This document shows positions 43,101-55,800 of a stretch of DNA of 64,000 bases, one piece after another (position 1 is the stretch's first letter; each line of letters opens with the position of its first letter). The notes beneath the pieces are model-generated. The model saw only the letters and a list, made by a program, of their open reading frames with translations. It made no database searches and was not told where the DNA came from. The stretch comes from Larix kaempferi (lineage: Eukaryota; Streptophyta; Pinopsida; Pinales; Pinaceae). The stretch lies in assembly GCA_027924585.1 (NCBI GenBank), contig BSBM01000050.1, positions 2,170,001 to 2,234,000 on the forward strand, in the 5' to 3' direction. The translations under genes were made by a program, and so were the position numbers.

Positions 43101-43785
43101 AAGGTTGGAGGGGAGGAGCGTGGAGGAGAAGAGCTGTGGGGGTGGGCACTGGGAGTTGGACGCAGGCTGCGCGGGGAGGCTGGCGGGTGTGGTCAAAGGG
43201 GGAGCGTGGAAGAGGCGTGGCGCTGGAGTGGAGCGGTTACCGTGGAGAGGGAGGAGAGATGATGCTAGTGCGGAGAGCGTGGAGCAGATGGGGGAAAGGT
43301 GATGTGATGATGGCAGGGCACGGAAGCAGTGGAAGGAAGGAGTTGGGAGAGAGCAAGAGGCCAATGGCGGAGGGTGGAGAGGAAGGCTGAGGCGCAGGCG
43401 GAGGTGGCGAGCAGGGATGCGTGGGAAGGAGGGCGGGGGAGGTAGAAGAGTAGAGGGCACGGGGAGAGTGGGAGGTGCAGAGACGACGTCGACGTGGAGT
43501 AGGTGGGTGAGCGGAGCGGAAGAGGGGAGGAGGCACGGGCGTTGGAGGCGTGGATGGGAGAACGGTGGGGAGAATGGAGTGGGGATGGATTAGAGGAGTT
43601 GAGGGGATGTGCAAAGGTGGGAGGGCTGCGAATGGAAGGTGCAGGTTCGGAGAGATAGGGAGAAGGGAGTGGAACGGGAGCGTGGAGATGGATGCAGGGA
43701 GAGGAGACGAACCGGACGAGGCGCCGAGAGCTTAAAGCTTTGATACCACTTGTAAGCTACCAGGATTACATGATTATCTTAATAG

Positions 43786-43821
<36 letters not shown>

Positions 43822-46800
43822 ATTGAATTGATGAATATTACATTGACAAGCTTACATTATATATGCATGTTAACCTATGAATGGTCGCACCTTGAAAGGA
43901 GGTGACCTTTGACCATTAGTACTAATTAACATAATTGTTAATAAATTAATAATAGTAATATACCTAATTAGGTATATTACAGCATTAGTGAGCCCAAATG
44001 GCATCATTAGAAAGTCATAATGTCCGTAGTGGCAATGGAAAGTGGTCTTTGGAACATCCTGTTCCCTAACCCGAATCTGATGGTAACCTGAGCGTAGATC
44101 AATCTTGGAAATATACTTTGCCCTTGTAGTTCATCCATCAATTCATCAATCCTGGGGATGGGATACCTGTTTTTTATTGTCTTCTTGTTGAGTGCCTTAT
44201 AGTCGATGCACATGTGTAAGGTCCCATCTTTTTTCTTCACTAGCACTACTGAAGATGCAAATGGACTAGGGCTAGGTTTGATGTACCCCAGCTTGAGTAG
44301 TTCTTTGATTGTCTTCTCTATCTCATCTTTGTACCTCTTGGGATGTCTGTAAGGAGTGGTGATAACTGCTTGAGTCCCCTCCTCTAACTCAATAATGTGC
44401 TCAAATCCCCTATCTGGTGGTCGACCTACTGGAAGGTCTCTGAATACTGCCTTGTGCTTTTGCAGTAAAGCCTCTATATCTGCTGGATGCTGTGTGGATT
44501 TATCTGGTGGTTTCCAGAAGGTAACCATGCACTCTGTAGCCCACTCAATATCTCCCTGTTGGAGTACTTCCTCCATCCTGTGTGATGTCACGGCTGTGGG
44601 AGGGTAGGTATTCATCCCTCTCAATACTACCTTCTGTCCCTCTGCCCTGGTGAACTCCATCTCCATGGTTTGGTAGTGTGTGGAATACTTCCCTACGGAA
44701 TACAGCCACTGAACTCCTAATACCACATTCATGTCTGGTACATCTACCACATAGAATGTCTCTATCACAGTGTAATTCCCTAGTGTCACTTTTAGTTTGG
44801 GAATCCTCTGACTACACTCCATGGTGTGACCTGCTGCAGCTACTGAAAATCCATCAAAACTCTTGGTTTGGATGCCTTTCCTTTTAACCCATGCAACATC
44901 AATAAAATTGTGGGATGCCCCACCATCTATCAACAGTCCCACTCTGTGGACCTGTACGGTACCCCTAATCCGGAGAGTGTGGAATCTAGGGACCCCTGTC
45001 ATGGTAGCAATAGTACCTCCTGAGGGCTGTCCCTCATCAACTTTCTCTGGTGTCGCTCCTTGCTCCTGATCCGGATAATCCTCATCCTCCCCATTGTCTG
45101 AATAGGCCTCTATGTAGTAGGCCTTTCCCTTCCCTGAACATCTGTGACCTGGCTCCCATGGGTCATGACAAGTGAAACATAACTTAGTAATTAGGGACTA
45201 CCCCCCCTTGGCCTTTAGGAGTTGTGGTCTAAACGGAGGAGTTTAGGACTGAGGTGACAGTGGGTTCTTAACTCATAGTTTCCCTTAGGAACACACACAG
45301 CTGTTGGGAGACTTACCCGTGTCTAAGTGTGTTTTAGGTGGCAACAGTTAGTTCTGTATTTGCTTTTAAAAATGCTTCATATATTACTTTAGAGGACAAA
45401 TAAGTACTTTTAGGGAATTCCAAGCTTGGTATGCTTTACATTTTGTCTTTATGCATTTTCTACATTTATGGTAGTGTTTCTCATACTCATACAAGCTTAC
45501 AGATACTAGAATTTGATTGAATGAAAAACAGGCCAATATTGGTCTTGCAATGGGTATCTCAGGAACAGAAGTTGCCAAGGAAAGCTCTGATGTAATTATC
45601 TTGGATGACAACTTCGCTTCAGTGGTAAAGGTAAAGTTGTACATATCTTCATTACAGTTAATAGCTTGAGTGAATTAAAAGATTTTATGAAGCAGCTCAC
45701 AAAATTCTATCATTAGTTAATGCTTGATCACAATAGACAACATTTATTTTTCAATTATGAAGAGAATTTTGTTTCTGCTGAGGTTTTCTTTTACCATGTT
45801 GGTATATACTTAAAATTGACGTGTTTTCTTTGTTCTAAATTTCTAATTGATAGATGATGCGATGGGGACGTTCAGTTTATGCAAACATTCAAAAGTTCAT
45901 CCAGTTTCAATTAACAGTTAATGTTGCAGCTTTAGCTATCAATTTTGTGGCAGCAGTGTCCAATGGTAGTGTGCCTCTACAAACAGTACAGGTATAGATG
46001 AGTAATGTAAGATTCATGCCGTTGTAGCAATTTATTCATTTTGAATGCTTTTCAAAGGCATAATAGTACTCTTCTACTAGATCTTTTCAGTAGATATTAT
46101 TTGCTGATTGCTTGATTTGCTATTATATGATGCAACAGATGTTGTGGGTAAACTTGATCATGGACACACTTGGAGCACTTGCACTTGCAACTGAACCTCC
46201 AACAGATGATCTCATGTGCAAACCTTCAGTTGGTCTTAGGTATATGAAGCTAAAATTGCAAGATGAAATTCAATTATCTGAAAGTTTAAGGTTTACTTCG
46301 AAAGTTACTTTTTGTCAAAGATGAATTCATTTGGTAACACTATGATGGATGCAACAGGGATCCTCTTGTTACAAATGTAATGTGGCGAAACATTCTTGGA
46401 CAGGTATTTCCTTTGTTTTAGGATTCTTGTTGGTTTTATATCTGAAAGTAATGATTGGTGCTTTGTTTTCACCTCTGGCAAAATTGTAAGGTTGTGTTGT
46501 GGATGAAAATGGATGAAAATTTAAGTTGAAATGCTAATTATAGAGATCTTGGAAAGAACTTATTTATCTATCCATGCCTTTAGTAAAAGGCACAATGCTT
46601 TTCTTTGATTAAAAAGGGATGGAGCAAGAAGGATATGTGTACTTTAGATCCATCTGGAAGGAAAAAAATACTTTATTATGAGGATTACTGATTTGCTGGA
46701 TTGTATGAAAAGCATTAAATGCCCTGAAAGATAAAATTGAGGATAGAATATTATCAAAGCCATTTTATAAGGTGCATGTATGGATGTAGATCAAGTATGG

Positions 46801-49800
46801 CAGGTTAAACAAGAAAAATAAAGGACATCAAGCTCAGTCCAAGCAGACCAGAAAAGGCAAGAAAAACTGGAGATACCTGTTGTCAGCCTAAACTCTACAA
46901 AGATGCAACCAAACAATCCCCCGGGCAGCCTGTCTTCACACTTGGTGACTATGTTACAGATAAGAGATTTGGCAAGCTTGCTTCTGACAGCCGGTTATCA
47001 CACAAATCTGCACCAAGAAATTTGCACAATAATTATAGACAACCAACCCTGTCACTATTGGAGGCCTCTCTGTTTGGACTGGTGCTTTTCCAGTTTCAGG
47101 AGGGTGTCCCCAGGGCCCAGCGGTTGCATGCTGTAATCAAACCTATAAATTCTGCATAAGAAACCCAACTGATTAGCACACAGAAAACTCACTTTTGGTT
47201 GCCCGTGAGCAATCCAAAGTAAAGAGAAAAACATAACGAAAAAGATAATAGTTGGGATGAGATCATAGAAGTAAATTATAGTAGTGAAATATGACTAAAG
47301 GGTGAATATGCACTTTGAATGAAAGGTAAATCAAGGAAAGTGCATAAATAACTAACATACACTGCAAATCCTACTTAGCCAAACGATAACCAATGAATCC
47401 AAGCAGCTGGATGTCAAGCATAAATGGACCGAATTATACTGTATTTAAGAGATTGTTTGCATCATAATAAACAAGAATATAACGGGTTACACTCAGCTCT
47501 GTGGGACAGCGTCACAGCAGTGATGAAAGTGGTGACAAGTCCCTGAAGATGGAAGAAAAATGATCTCTCTCTGCTTGCAAAAGGTCCTCCAAAATCTGTT
47601 CTATACCTACTCAATGATATCAGTCCTGTGCTTATAGAACTTCAAGGGAAATCCTAAACAAGTATGTGCATCTGCATGCATGCTAACTGGTTCTTAAGTC
47701 TGAAATCTGCATACTGTATTGGAGGGTAAAACGTGTTGTTCTAGGCACTGTTTTCCTGTAGCAGACTACCAGAAATCTAGTCAAATTACCCTTTATAGAC
47801 TGCTGCATGCTGAAAAATCCTAAGATTATGGTTAAAACTTAAAATACTGAGATCTGCTGTTTAATACCTTGTTAAAATTTATAGGACTATTGAATAGGCC
47901 AATTTGTATTACAATCAGCCTCTAAATAACCCCATGAACTTCCTAATATATCAATTCTACTGTGAGGTCAAAATAGAGTTTAAACTTCGATCAATTTAGC
48001 AGGCTAATAATAAATTAAAGTAGGGTTTTGGGTAAGACAGCTAGCCATACATGTCAATTGGGTCTAGTTTGATTGTTGTTGGGATGGGGTGTTATCCTCC
48101 CAACCTAGGTTCTATTCTAATTTCTCGTAACCGACATGATGAGCTCATAATGAGTATATTGTTGTATTGACTTCGAGCCCGATTGTTGACTTGTCCTTGT
48201 GTCTTGAAGAATCTAGGATTTACTTTGGGTACTGTTATCACACAACTTGTAGTTACCCCTAAAGGTGATCCTATCCAGGATGGTAGAGGTGCTAGGCAAC
48301 TAAAGAGGTGACCCCAGACCTCGATTCCCAAGAAAGATTGGTTGTCACGCCAATCGAGGCACCCTTCACTTTAGATCAAGCTAACGCAAGATCAAGGGGC
48401 AGAGCCTTACTAGCCAATGAGGGATAGCGAATCAACACAAGGTACTCTAAAGGTTAGAAATGATGCACAAGAGCAGATCTTGGTGGATAAAATCTAGATC
48501 TAGGGAAACGTAGTGGCTGATAAGAGTTAAGAACCGGTTGAGGAGGCTTAGGAAAGATAGAGATTCTCAACCATAGAAGAAATGTACCACAATGAAGTTA
48601 GGCTAGTAGATCTAGATAGATCTAGTTCATATGAGGAATACCCAAATTGGATCTACCTAGGGTTTAAGCAAATGAGACCAAAGTGGACCCAAAATAGTAG
48701 ATCCAGGTGTTTAAAGACTAGATCTAGGTGCTTGAAGAGTAGATCTGTGAATATTGGGGGGTTCAAGCATATCCAACTGATAGATTTGAAAAATTGACCA
48801 AAGACCCAAGGAGGGCATCCCACCTATAGATGACTAGTGCTAGATCCGGTGGTAAATGGAGTCGGATTAACTTGAAAATTTAGATCTAGTGTTTTTATAA
48901 ATATTCCAAAGTGGGTTTTGATGGCCGTACTCAAATAGGTACCCGATCTATTAGATCTAGAAAATGAGGGTTTTAGCAATGATGGTTTTAATGGTGACAG
49001 TTGGATAGATCCCGTAACAACAAAAATAAATTGAAACACACCTAGAAATACTTGCGGTAATCATAAGCACATGATATAAGCACATGGTGGGGCTAGGAGG
49101 TAATCATATCCTTCACTAGCATGGCCCCATGGCACAATAACAAATAATATGACAATATAATCATAAAGTGACCATAAGACCAAATTGTGGCCCCCTCAAA
49201 GACACAATAAAATATCAAAATGACGAAAACTGGGACGTGTGGAGCCCACTGATGCCAGAACAAGTACTAGAAGGTGTGGACATCATCATCAAAGTATCCC
49301 GGATCAATATCATGCCATTTCCTTGCCCCACTATGCCAAATCGAGTTCCTTAATGAGCCATTTCTTTGCCGGAAAACCATCTTTGAAAGTACAAAAATGG
49401 TTGTAACTCACTGCCAAGTGTCCCGGACACAAATATGACTACACCAAAATGTTTGGAGATGAGGTAGTATGGTAATAACGACTGGCTAGATCCCCCATCC
49501 CCTCGGGAGCGCCCTAGGAGAACGTGCTAGCTCAATGCAAGTGTTGGACATACCATTTCTTAATGGAAAACTGGAGAAAAGTGGCAATCTGACTATATCA
49601 TCACTTGTAAGTGCCCAAAACTGATAACTAAGTGCACCAATGAGCTCAGAATGCTCAAATCTACTAGGAATGAATACTCATACACTGTTGTGACCATCAA
49701 AGGATACCTCTGTAAGCTCATCCATGCCCAGAATAATAAAAATAATGGTCAGTAACAATAATAATCATAAAAAAATCCATCAAATCATCATCTGAAACTT

Positions 49801-52800
49801 TTGTTTGAGGCATGGAACCATCTAATGGACATATATGGGCCATGAATAATGCATCTCGAACAGTGTCTTCCCAAACTCATCCTGGACTCTGCGGTTGACT
49901 TGGTCAAACTGGGTTGACCAGGTCAAGAATGATCAAAATAGTGATCCAGACCATGAATAACTGTTGCTGCAAGTACAAATGGTTATGATACGCTCCTTCG
50001 ATTATATCAGTAGCCAGACCAAAGCATAGAGTGATGTTTAATTGGCGTAAACATGTAAATAATATGAATAAGATAAGCTTCGATCAAAGTAACTGGCTAC
50101 TAAAAATAGGATTTTCAAGTGTATGCTCGTTTACTGACTTGAACAATGTGCTAACCATGGGTGACGGTGTAAAACAAAGACTAGTCTAGGGGAAGGACTC
50201 TACAACCTCAACATTGCAATCTCTCAAATGAAGGAACTAGGGAGACCACCTAGACATATACTGGATAGAAGGTAACATGAGGAATGGTGGTGTCTCACAA
50301 ATGGGTAGAGTGATGAGAATGCTTCCAATAGACTCTAGAAAAGAAACCTTTTAAGCATTATTATTTGTTAGCTTTCACATTTATTTCATTTCCTAGATTT
50401 TCATTAGCCAACCTCCAAGAGCAGGTGCCCTGGATAGCCTGGCGGGCCTCAAATAATGACTTGGTATGACCTCCATTTCCTGCCACCATCCATAGGTGCG
50501 ATGGAGTGACCACCTTGTTGCCCTGTATGGGAAAACGACCTCACAGCATACAAAGGGCGAGTGCACGTCCCTTGGCCACTGACTAGCTAATATAGATATG
50601 CATAGTTAGTGTTTAGCAACATTGTTTCTGTTGACTAAGCATCCCTTAGATATAGCATTTAAGATCCAATGTTATAGTATTTAGTGACATTGTTTGTAGG
50701 AATACTTGGTTTTGAGGGCTAGAGGAGAACAACCACTGTGACTAAAATCACACACTCCAGAGCCGAGACACAACGCAAACTGGGAATCTTTTCAACACAG
50801 AGGTCTAGGTGGGGGAAGTCCTCAAGATCATTAGTTAAGGTGTGAGTTGGGATAAAACCAAAACTGGAAGGTAATGGATGGACAAAGAAAGTGACAAATG
50901 GTGCCTATTATCACACAACTTGTAGTTGTCCCTAAAGGTATCCCATCCGGGATGGTAGAGGAGACAGACAACTAAAGAGGTGACCCAAGAGATGCCACAG
51001 TTCCCAATGCAAGCTAGGAGTCATGATAACCGAGGCACTCTTCACTTTAGATCAAGACAAATCAAGACCAAGGGGGAGACACTAGTTAATCAATGAATAT
51101 TAGCTAACCCAAAGGTTCCCAGGGAAACGTGTAAATTGAGTTACGGAAACCAACGAGTGAGTTAGATTAAGTGGACCCAAGAGTTTAAGTGTGGTTGAAG
51201 AGGCTTAAGAGGTGACAAGTGTTTCAACCAATGAATGACTAAGGCCACTTATGAAACTCAAATGGATAGATCTAGTACCATGAAAATACACAAGTGGGGT
51301 CCACTCCTTAAAAAGTGGAAAAGGCCCACTTGGTCAAATAAGGGGTGAGATAGCACTAAGGGGATGCTGTGATGAAGATCTATGGATCTAAGATGAGATA
51401 GACAACACCCACATATGGGATCTAGCAAAAGGCCACTAACCCAAGGAGTGCGAATTGCCCAAGGGAGACTAGTGCCTTGAGATGAGGGGGCAAATGGAGT
51501 CCAAATTTCACCAAAATGTAGATCGGGGTAGTTTAGGCAATTATCAAGGTGGGTTTGAAATGGCATATCCCAATATGAGCTAGATCTCCATATATCTAAG
51601 ATTGAAAATGCATCACCCAATGACCCAAGTGGGGCACAACCCTCAAAATGAGGAATGGAGCCCACAAGGAAAAAATCAAAGAGGTGAAGCACTAGGGGTA
51701 GGTTATCAAGATGGATCTATGCAAATCAAGTGGGATCTCACCTACCCACAACGTGGAACTAGCCCCACTAGCCTTCCTCAAGGAGTGCAAATTGCCTCAA
51801 GGAGGGCTAGGTGCTTTGGGAGGTGTGTCAAATGGAGGCCAATCACCACCAAACTATAGATCCAAATTATCGTGGATGCTATAGAGATGGGTTCTTAAAA
51901 CTATCCCCAAAGCCAAGCTAGATCCAATTAGATCTAGAAAAATATAAAAATGAGGGTTTTAATCAATGAGGGTTTTGTGATCTAAGAGAGTAGATGGATA
52001 GGATAGAAGAATATCATACCTCATGGAACATACCTAAAAAATGAAGATGGAAGAGGCTTGAGACGAGGATTACTTTCCACAAAGATCAAATTCCAAACTT
52101 GATTTGGCCTTCTTGCCATCGTTTTTCCCCCTTCAACCAAATCAACCTCCCTATTCCTGTCATTCAAGGACACAAAGATCAATCAATCAATTAAGAATGG
52201 AAGTAGATGCAAGCAAAGAGATGAAGAAACATGAAATTGTTGGTACAAAGACAAAAAAACTCCCTGTCACCCAAAACGTCCTCTTGAAGCTTGTAGGGTA
52301 GGCCTCCCCACCAATACGCACTTCTCAAAATCGTCTTCTTTGCCTACAAAACAATGTTAGTTGAAGATAAAATCAAGATGACCACCAATGTCTTTCAGTG
52401 CAGAGGAAGAAGCATTTACAATCACCACAAGCATTCCAACTCCAATATCCAAGATGCCCAAGAAAGTATTTTATTCCAATAGCCAAGAGCCAAAAATCTC
52501 TGGATAGCTTTTACAATAGGGGGGTCTCCTCCTTATGTAGGATAATAAAGACCAAAACCCTAAACCATAAAACCACTTTTCAATACAACAAGTGGTTGAG
52601 ATCAAAGGATATAACAATCTAATCAACCGCTAAGATGAGCCAATACACAATATCACATGGATAGCTTTTACAATAGGGGGGTCTCCTCCTTATTTAGGAT
52701 AATAAAGACCAAAGCCATAAACCATAAAACCACTTTTCAATACAACAAGTGGTTGAGATCAAAAGATATAACAATCTAATCAACCGCTAAGATGAGCCAA

Positions 52801-55800
52801 TACACAATATCACATGGATAGCTTTTACAATAGGGGGGTCTCCTCCTTATGTAGGATAACAAAGACCAAAACCCTAAACCATAAAACCACTTTTCAATAC
52901 AACAAGTGGTTGAGATCAAAAGATATAACAATCTAATCAACCGCTAAGATGAGCCAATACACAATATCACATGGATCACTAAAGTGAGTGATGATGTCAT
53001 AGCTAGAAAAGACTCATGGAGCGTGACGTCATGCCTCAAAGGGGGCTAAGATACATGGGCCCACCAAATATGACATGGACATGACTCAAGACACACATGG
53101 TGGGGCTAGGAGGTATCAATCCTTCAATAGCTCATCCCCATGGCACAAAGGACTATGACATGTCCACATAACACAAATAATCAAAATCTTGTCTTCAAAA
53201 CTGAGAGAGACATGCAGTAAAAGGCCTCTTGTGGCCACTGTGGACCCCACTAACTGATGCCAACTGATCTGGAAGATGGGGGGTTCACCCTGGAAGACCT
53301 CTAAGAAGAGCAAGTGCCAAAACCTTGCCTCAATTGCCCAAATCGAATTCCTCAGTGACCCTTTTATTCCATTTTTAATCCTCCTGAAAAACCCTGTAAT
53401 TGATCAAACGGCCACCCAAGGTGCCTGCGCTGTCAAACTGAGGGCACCAAGCTGTCTGGAAAGGGGTCATAATGGTAAAAAAAAGTGGCTAGACCACCCC
53501 CTTCCTACACAGCGCCTTAGGAAACGACTAGCCTCCAAGCCTCTGCTGGACAGGCTGGATCCGCATGCCCAAAACTGGTCAACAGGTGGATAACTGCATC
53601 TGTCATCGTCATAAGTGCCCGGAACTGAAATATATGTGTCTCAATGGATCCAGAAGACCCAAATCTACTAGAAATGTGTATTCATACACCATGGGTTGAC
53701 CTGAGGGGTTAACTATAGGGTCCACCATACCTAGATAGTGTAAAATTTGATGATCTGGAAATAATAATAAAACTGCTCAACTGCATCAATCATCATCTGA
53801 ATCATATGTCCATCATAGATATTAAATAGATATTAAATATTAAATAGATATTACAACAATATTTTGGCAGAGTGTTCATGCTCAAAATCTCCATGAAGAG
53901 AAAGGCCCAAATGGCCTCTCTTATATAGCAAAAGATAGCAACCTAAACCCTAGATCGAATTGGCATTCATAAGGGAGCCAAATGCCAACTAACACTAATC
54001 AAATTCCAATCATATCTAGTCCAACCAATCGAATTCCAAGTTTAATAAGCTTGGAGCGAATAGACATCAAGCAAACTCGAGTTAGTGGATGATGTGGATG
54101 GGGAGGTGGCCTCCACCTTGGCAAGGCGCCCCCCATCCCACTTTGGAAGTACCACCAAACAAGTAATGAGCTGCCATGTGGTAAACTCGCCCTCCAAGCC
54201 AATAATGCGTGAGTCTCAAGAGGAATGCGTGAGCTTTGTGGTAGGTGGATGGAGTTCTAACTAAGACTTGATTGCAATCATGGTAGTTGGAAGTGGGAGG
54301 TGACCTCCACCTAGGCAAGGCGCCCCCACTTCTCATTTAATGCAAATCACACCAACCCAATCTCATTTATTATGAACTCCACCTCACCAAGTCGCAGATT
54401 GCATGAAGGAGGGCGAATTCTCTTTGGTGAATAAGCTTGTGCTGACTGTATCTTCAACTGGATGAACTTGGAGTTGATTGGAATCATCATGAGTGTCTAT
54501 TGCCATGTCATTTAGCCTTTTACTTTATTCATTTGGATTATTTTGGAGAGTTTTGGATTTCTCCAAAATAATCAATTTTATTATTTTAATTAATAATTTC
54601 TCTGTAACTGGGTTTTTAGAGAAAATATTAATTATGAGGCCTAAATGATATCTGAAACTTGGGTTTAGCTGGTCCATAGGTCATGTGTGATTTTTGGCTT
54701 ATGAAACGAGCCATCAATCACTGAATTTGGACTCCGGACGACTGACATATTACAAATCATTATTTCTCTATTTAAACTATAGAGAAATTTATTAAATTTA
54801 AAAAATAATTAAAAATCCAAATTTCGACGGAACCGGTAAAAAATTTTCGAAATTTTTTCTGAGGGTCCTAGAGACTTGGGACATGACCAACACCTATTCT
54901 AATAGTGTCTAGTAGGCTTATATACATTAGTTGGACTCTAATAACCCCCCATGGCTAAAATTTTCAAAATCGGGCATTCCAGCTTTGGAGGAGCGTGAGA
55001 AAACCTCATCGATTATAGCTCGGCTATAGGCAAAGTATAATTGATAAGGGAAAAAAATCCCTGGAATACCTTAGTTGCTTAATCAAGTCATGGGGAACTG
55101 AGACGCTCAGATCCTACTAGCACACTTTATTAAAAACCCCATGGGGCCATGGTCATGTCGACTCAAAAACAAAACTGGCTAGTCACAAATGCTGGATCAT
55201 CTAATACACTGGAGTGCAAACATTTATCATGTTTGTCAAATGGCAGCTCTTCAGATAATCCAACTATGGTACAAACAAGTTGGTAACAGAAACTATAAAC
55301 ATTAGAATGTGTTTCTTAACACACGTGAGTAAAGGGCAAGAGCGATGACCTGCTAAAAATACTCCTCGAAGAGTATAAGAAAGGCCCAAAAAGCAATGGT
55401 TCTTAAACTCTATATCTAAACGATTGCTAACCTTATATATATATATAAACATGCCTTGGATGCAAGCTGCGATTAGTTGTGCTTCTTAGCGCACCTAAGA
55501 TCCGAAGGGTTATGTAGGCCAAAAAGGCCAAGAAATGAAATTGAATGATCCTAATGAACTTGGATCAGCTTGATGTAGACATGATGCCTAAGTTGAATAA
55601 GCACTCTCTAAACAACTTATCCATTTGTGAGGCACAGCCCTTCCCTATGTTATTTGTCCAACACAGAGTGTAGCTTCCCCCTCTCCCAATCCAAAGTGTC
55701 TTTTAGTTAAGTTTAGGCAAGTCATCCCTTCTGCCCAGCCTTGTTCCTAGCCTTCATCCTTAGCTAGCAGTTAGACCATGTCTAATGGATGAGTCTGTCA

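Larger units (their letters stand above)
40693..43981 (-). mobile_element. Non-autonomous LTR retrotransposon (3,289 bp) inserted in the gypsy RT
   Basis: Two LTRs (40693-40917 and 43751-43981) begin TGTAA and end TTACA. A perfect duplication GCATT flanks the unit (40688-40692 and 43982-43986). The LTRs differ at about six substitutions plus the length of an AT repeat, so the insertion is fairly recent. A primer-binding site follows the right LTR on the minus strand, so the right LTR is 5'. The internal region has a GC-rich leader and one charged reading frame; no protease, RT or integrase is present. Excision restores the gypsy RT text around GLTNA. Confidence 0.92.
40023..45190 (-). mobile_element. 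Ty3/gypsy element remnant (gag end, protease, RT, RNase H), minus sense, split
   Basis: In minus sense: a CCHC-like knuckle at the end of gag ([15 protein letters not shown], about 45130-45180), protease, RT and part of RNase H. Integrase, both LTRs and most of gag are absent. The RT is cut after GLTNA by the inner LTR element at 40693-43981. The motif style ([25 protein letters not shown]) is that of plant Ty3/gypsy, probably a chromovirus-like lineage. Confidence 0.82.
19955..45531 (+). other. Giant intron (25,577 bp) of the ACA gene
   Basis: The intron is defined by the exon 3 donor and exon 4 acceptor, which join conserved protein text in phase 0. It holds, in order: unrecognised sequence, a large LTR element interrupted by a solo LTR, a hAT remnant, an unclassified repeat, and a Ty3/gypsy remnant with an inner LTR element. 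A short LTR-terminus fragment lies just before the acceptor. Confidence 0.9.

Noticed and set aside
42993-43735. Several overlapping open frames of 60-155 codons on both strands
   Set aside because: They result from a G-rich strand that lacks stop codons. The products are low-complexity Pro/Ser or Gly/Arg strings, and the region lies between a primer-binding site and an element's reading frame.
39964-45190. Endogenous pararetrovirus
   Set aside because: The motif style, the gag knuckle and the protease-RT-RNase H order are Ty3/gypsy. No movement-protein or viral coat-type region is present.
52506-52976. CRISPR array or satellite
   Set aside because: Three long, nearly identical units with no spacers, inside a plant LTR; the feature is a local promoter-block amplification.
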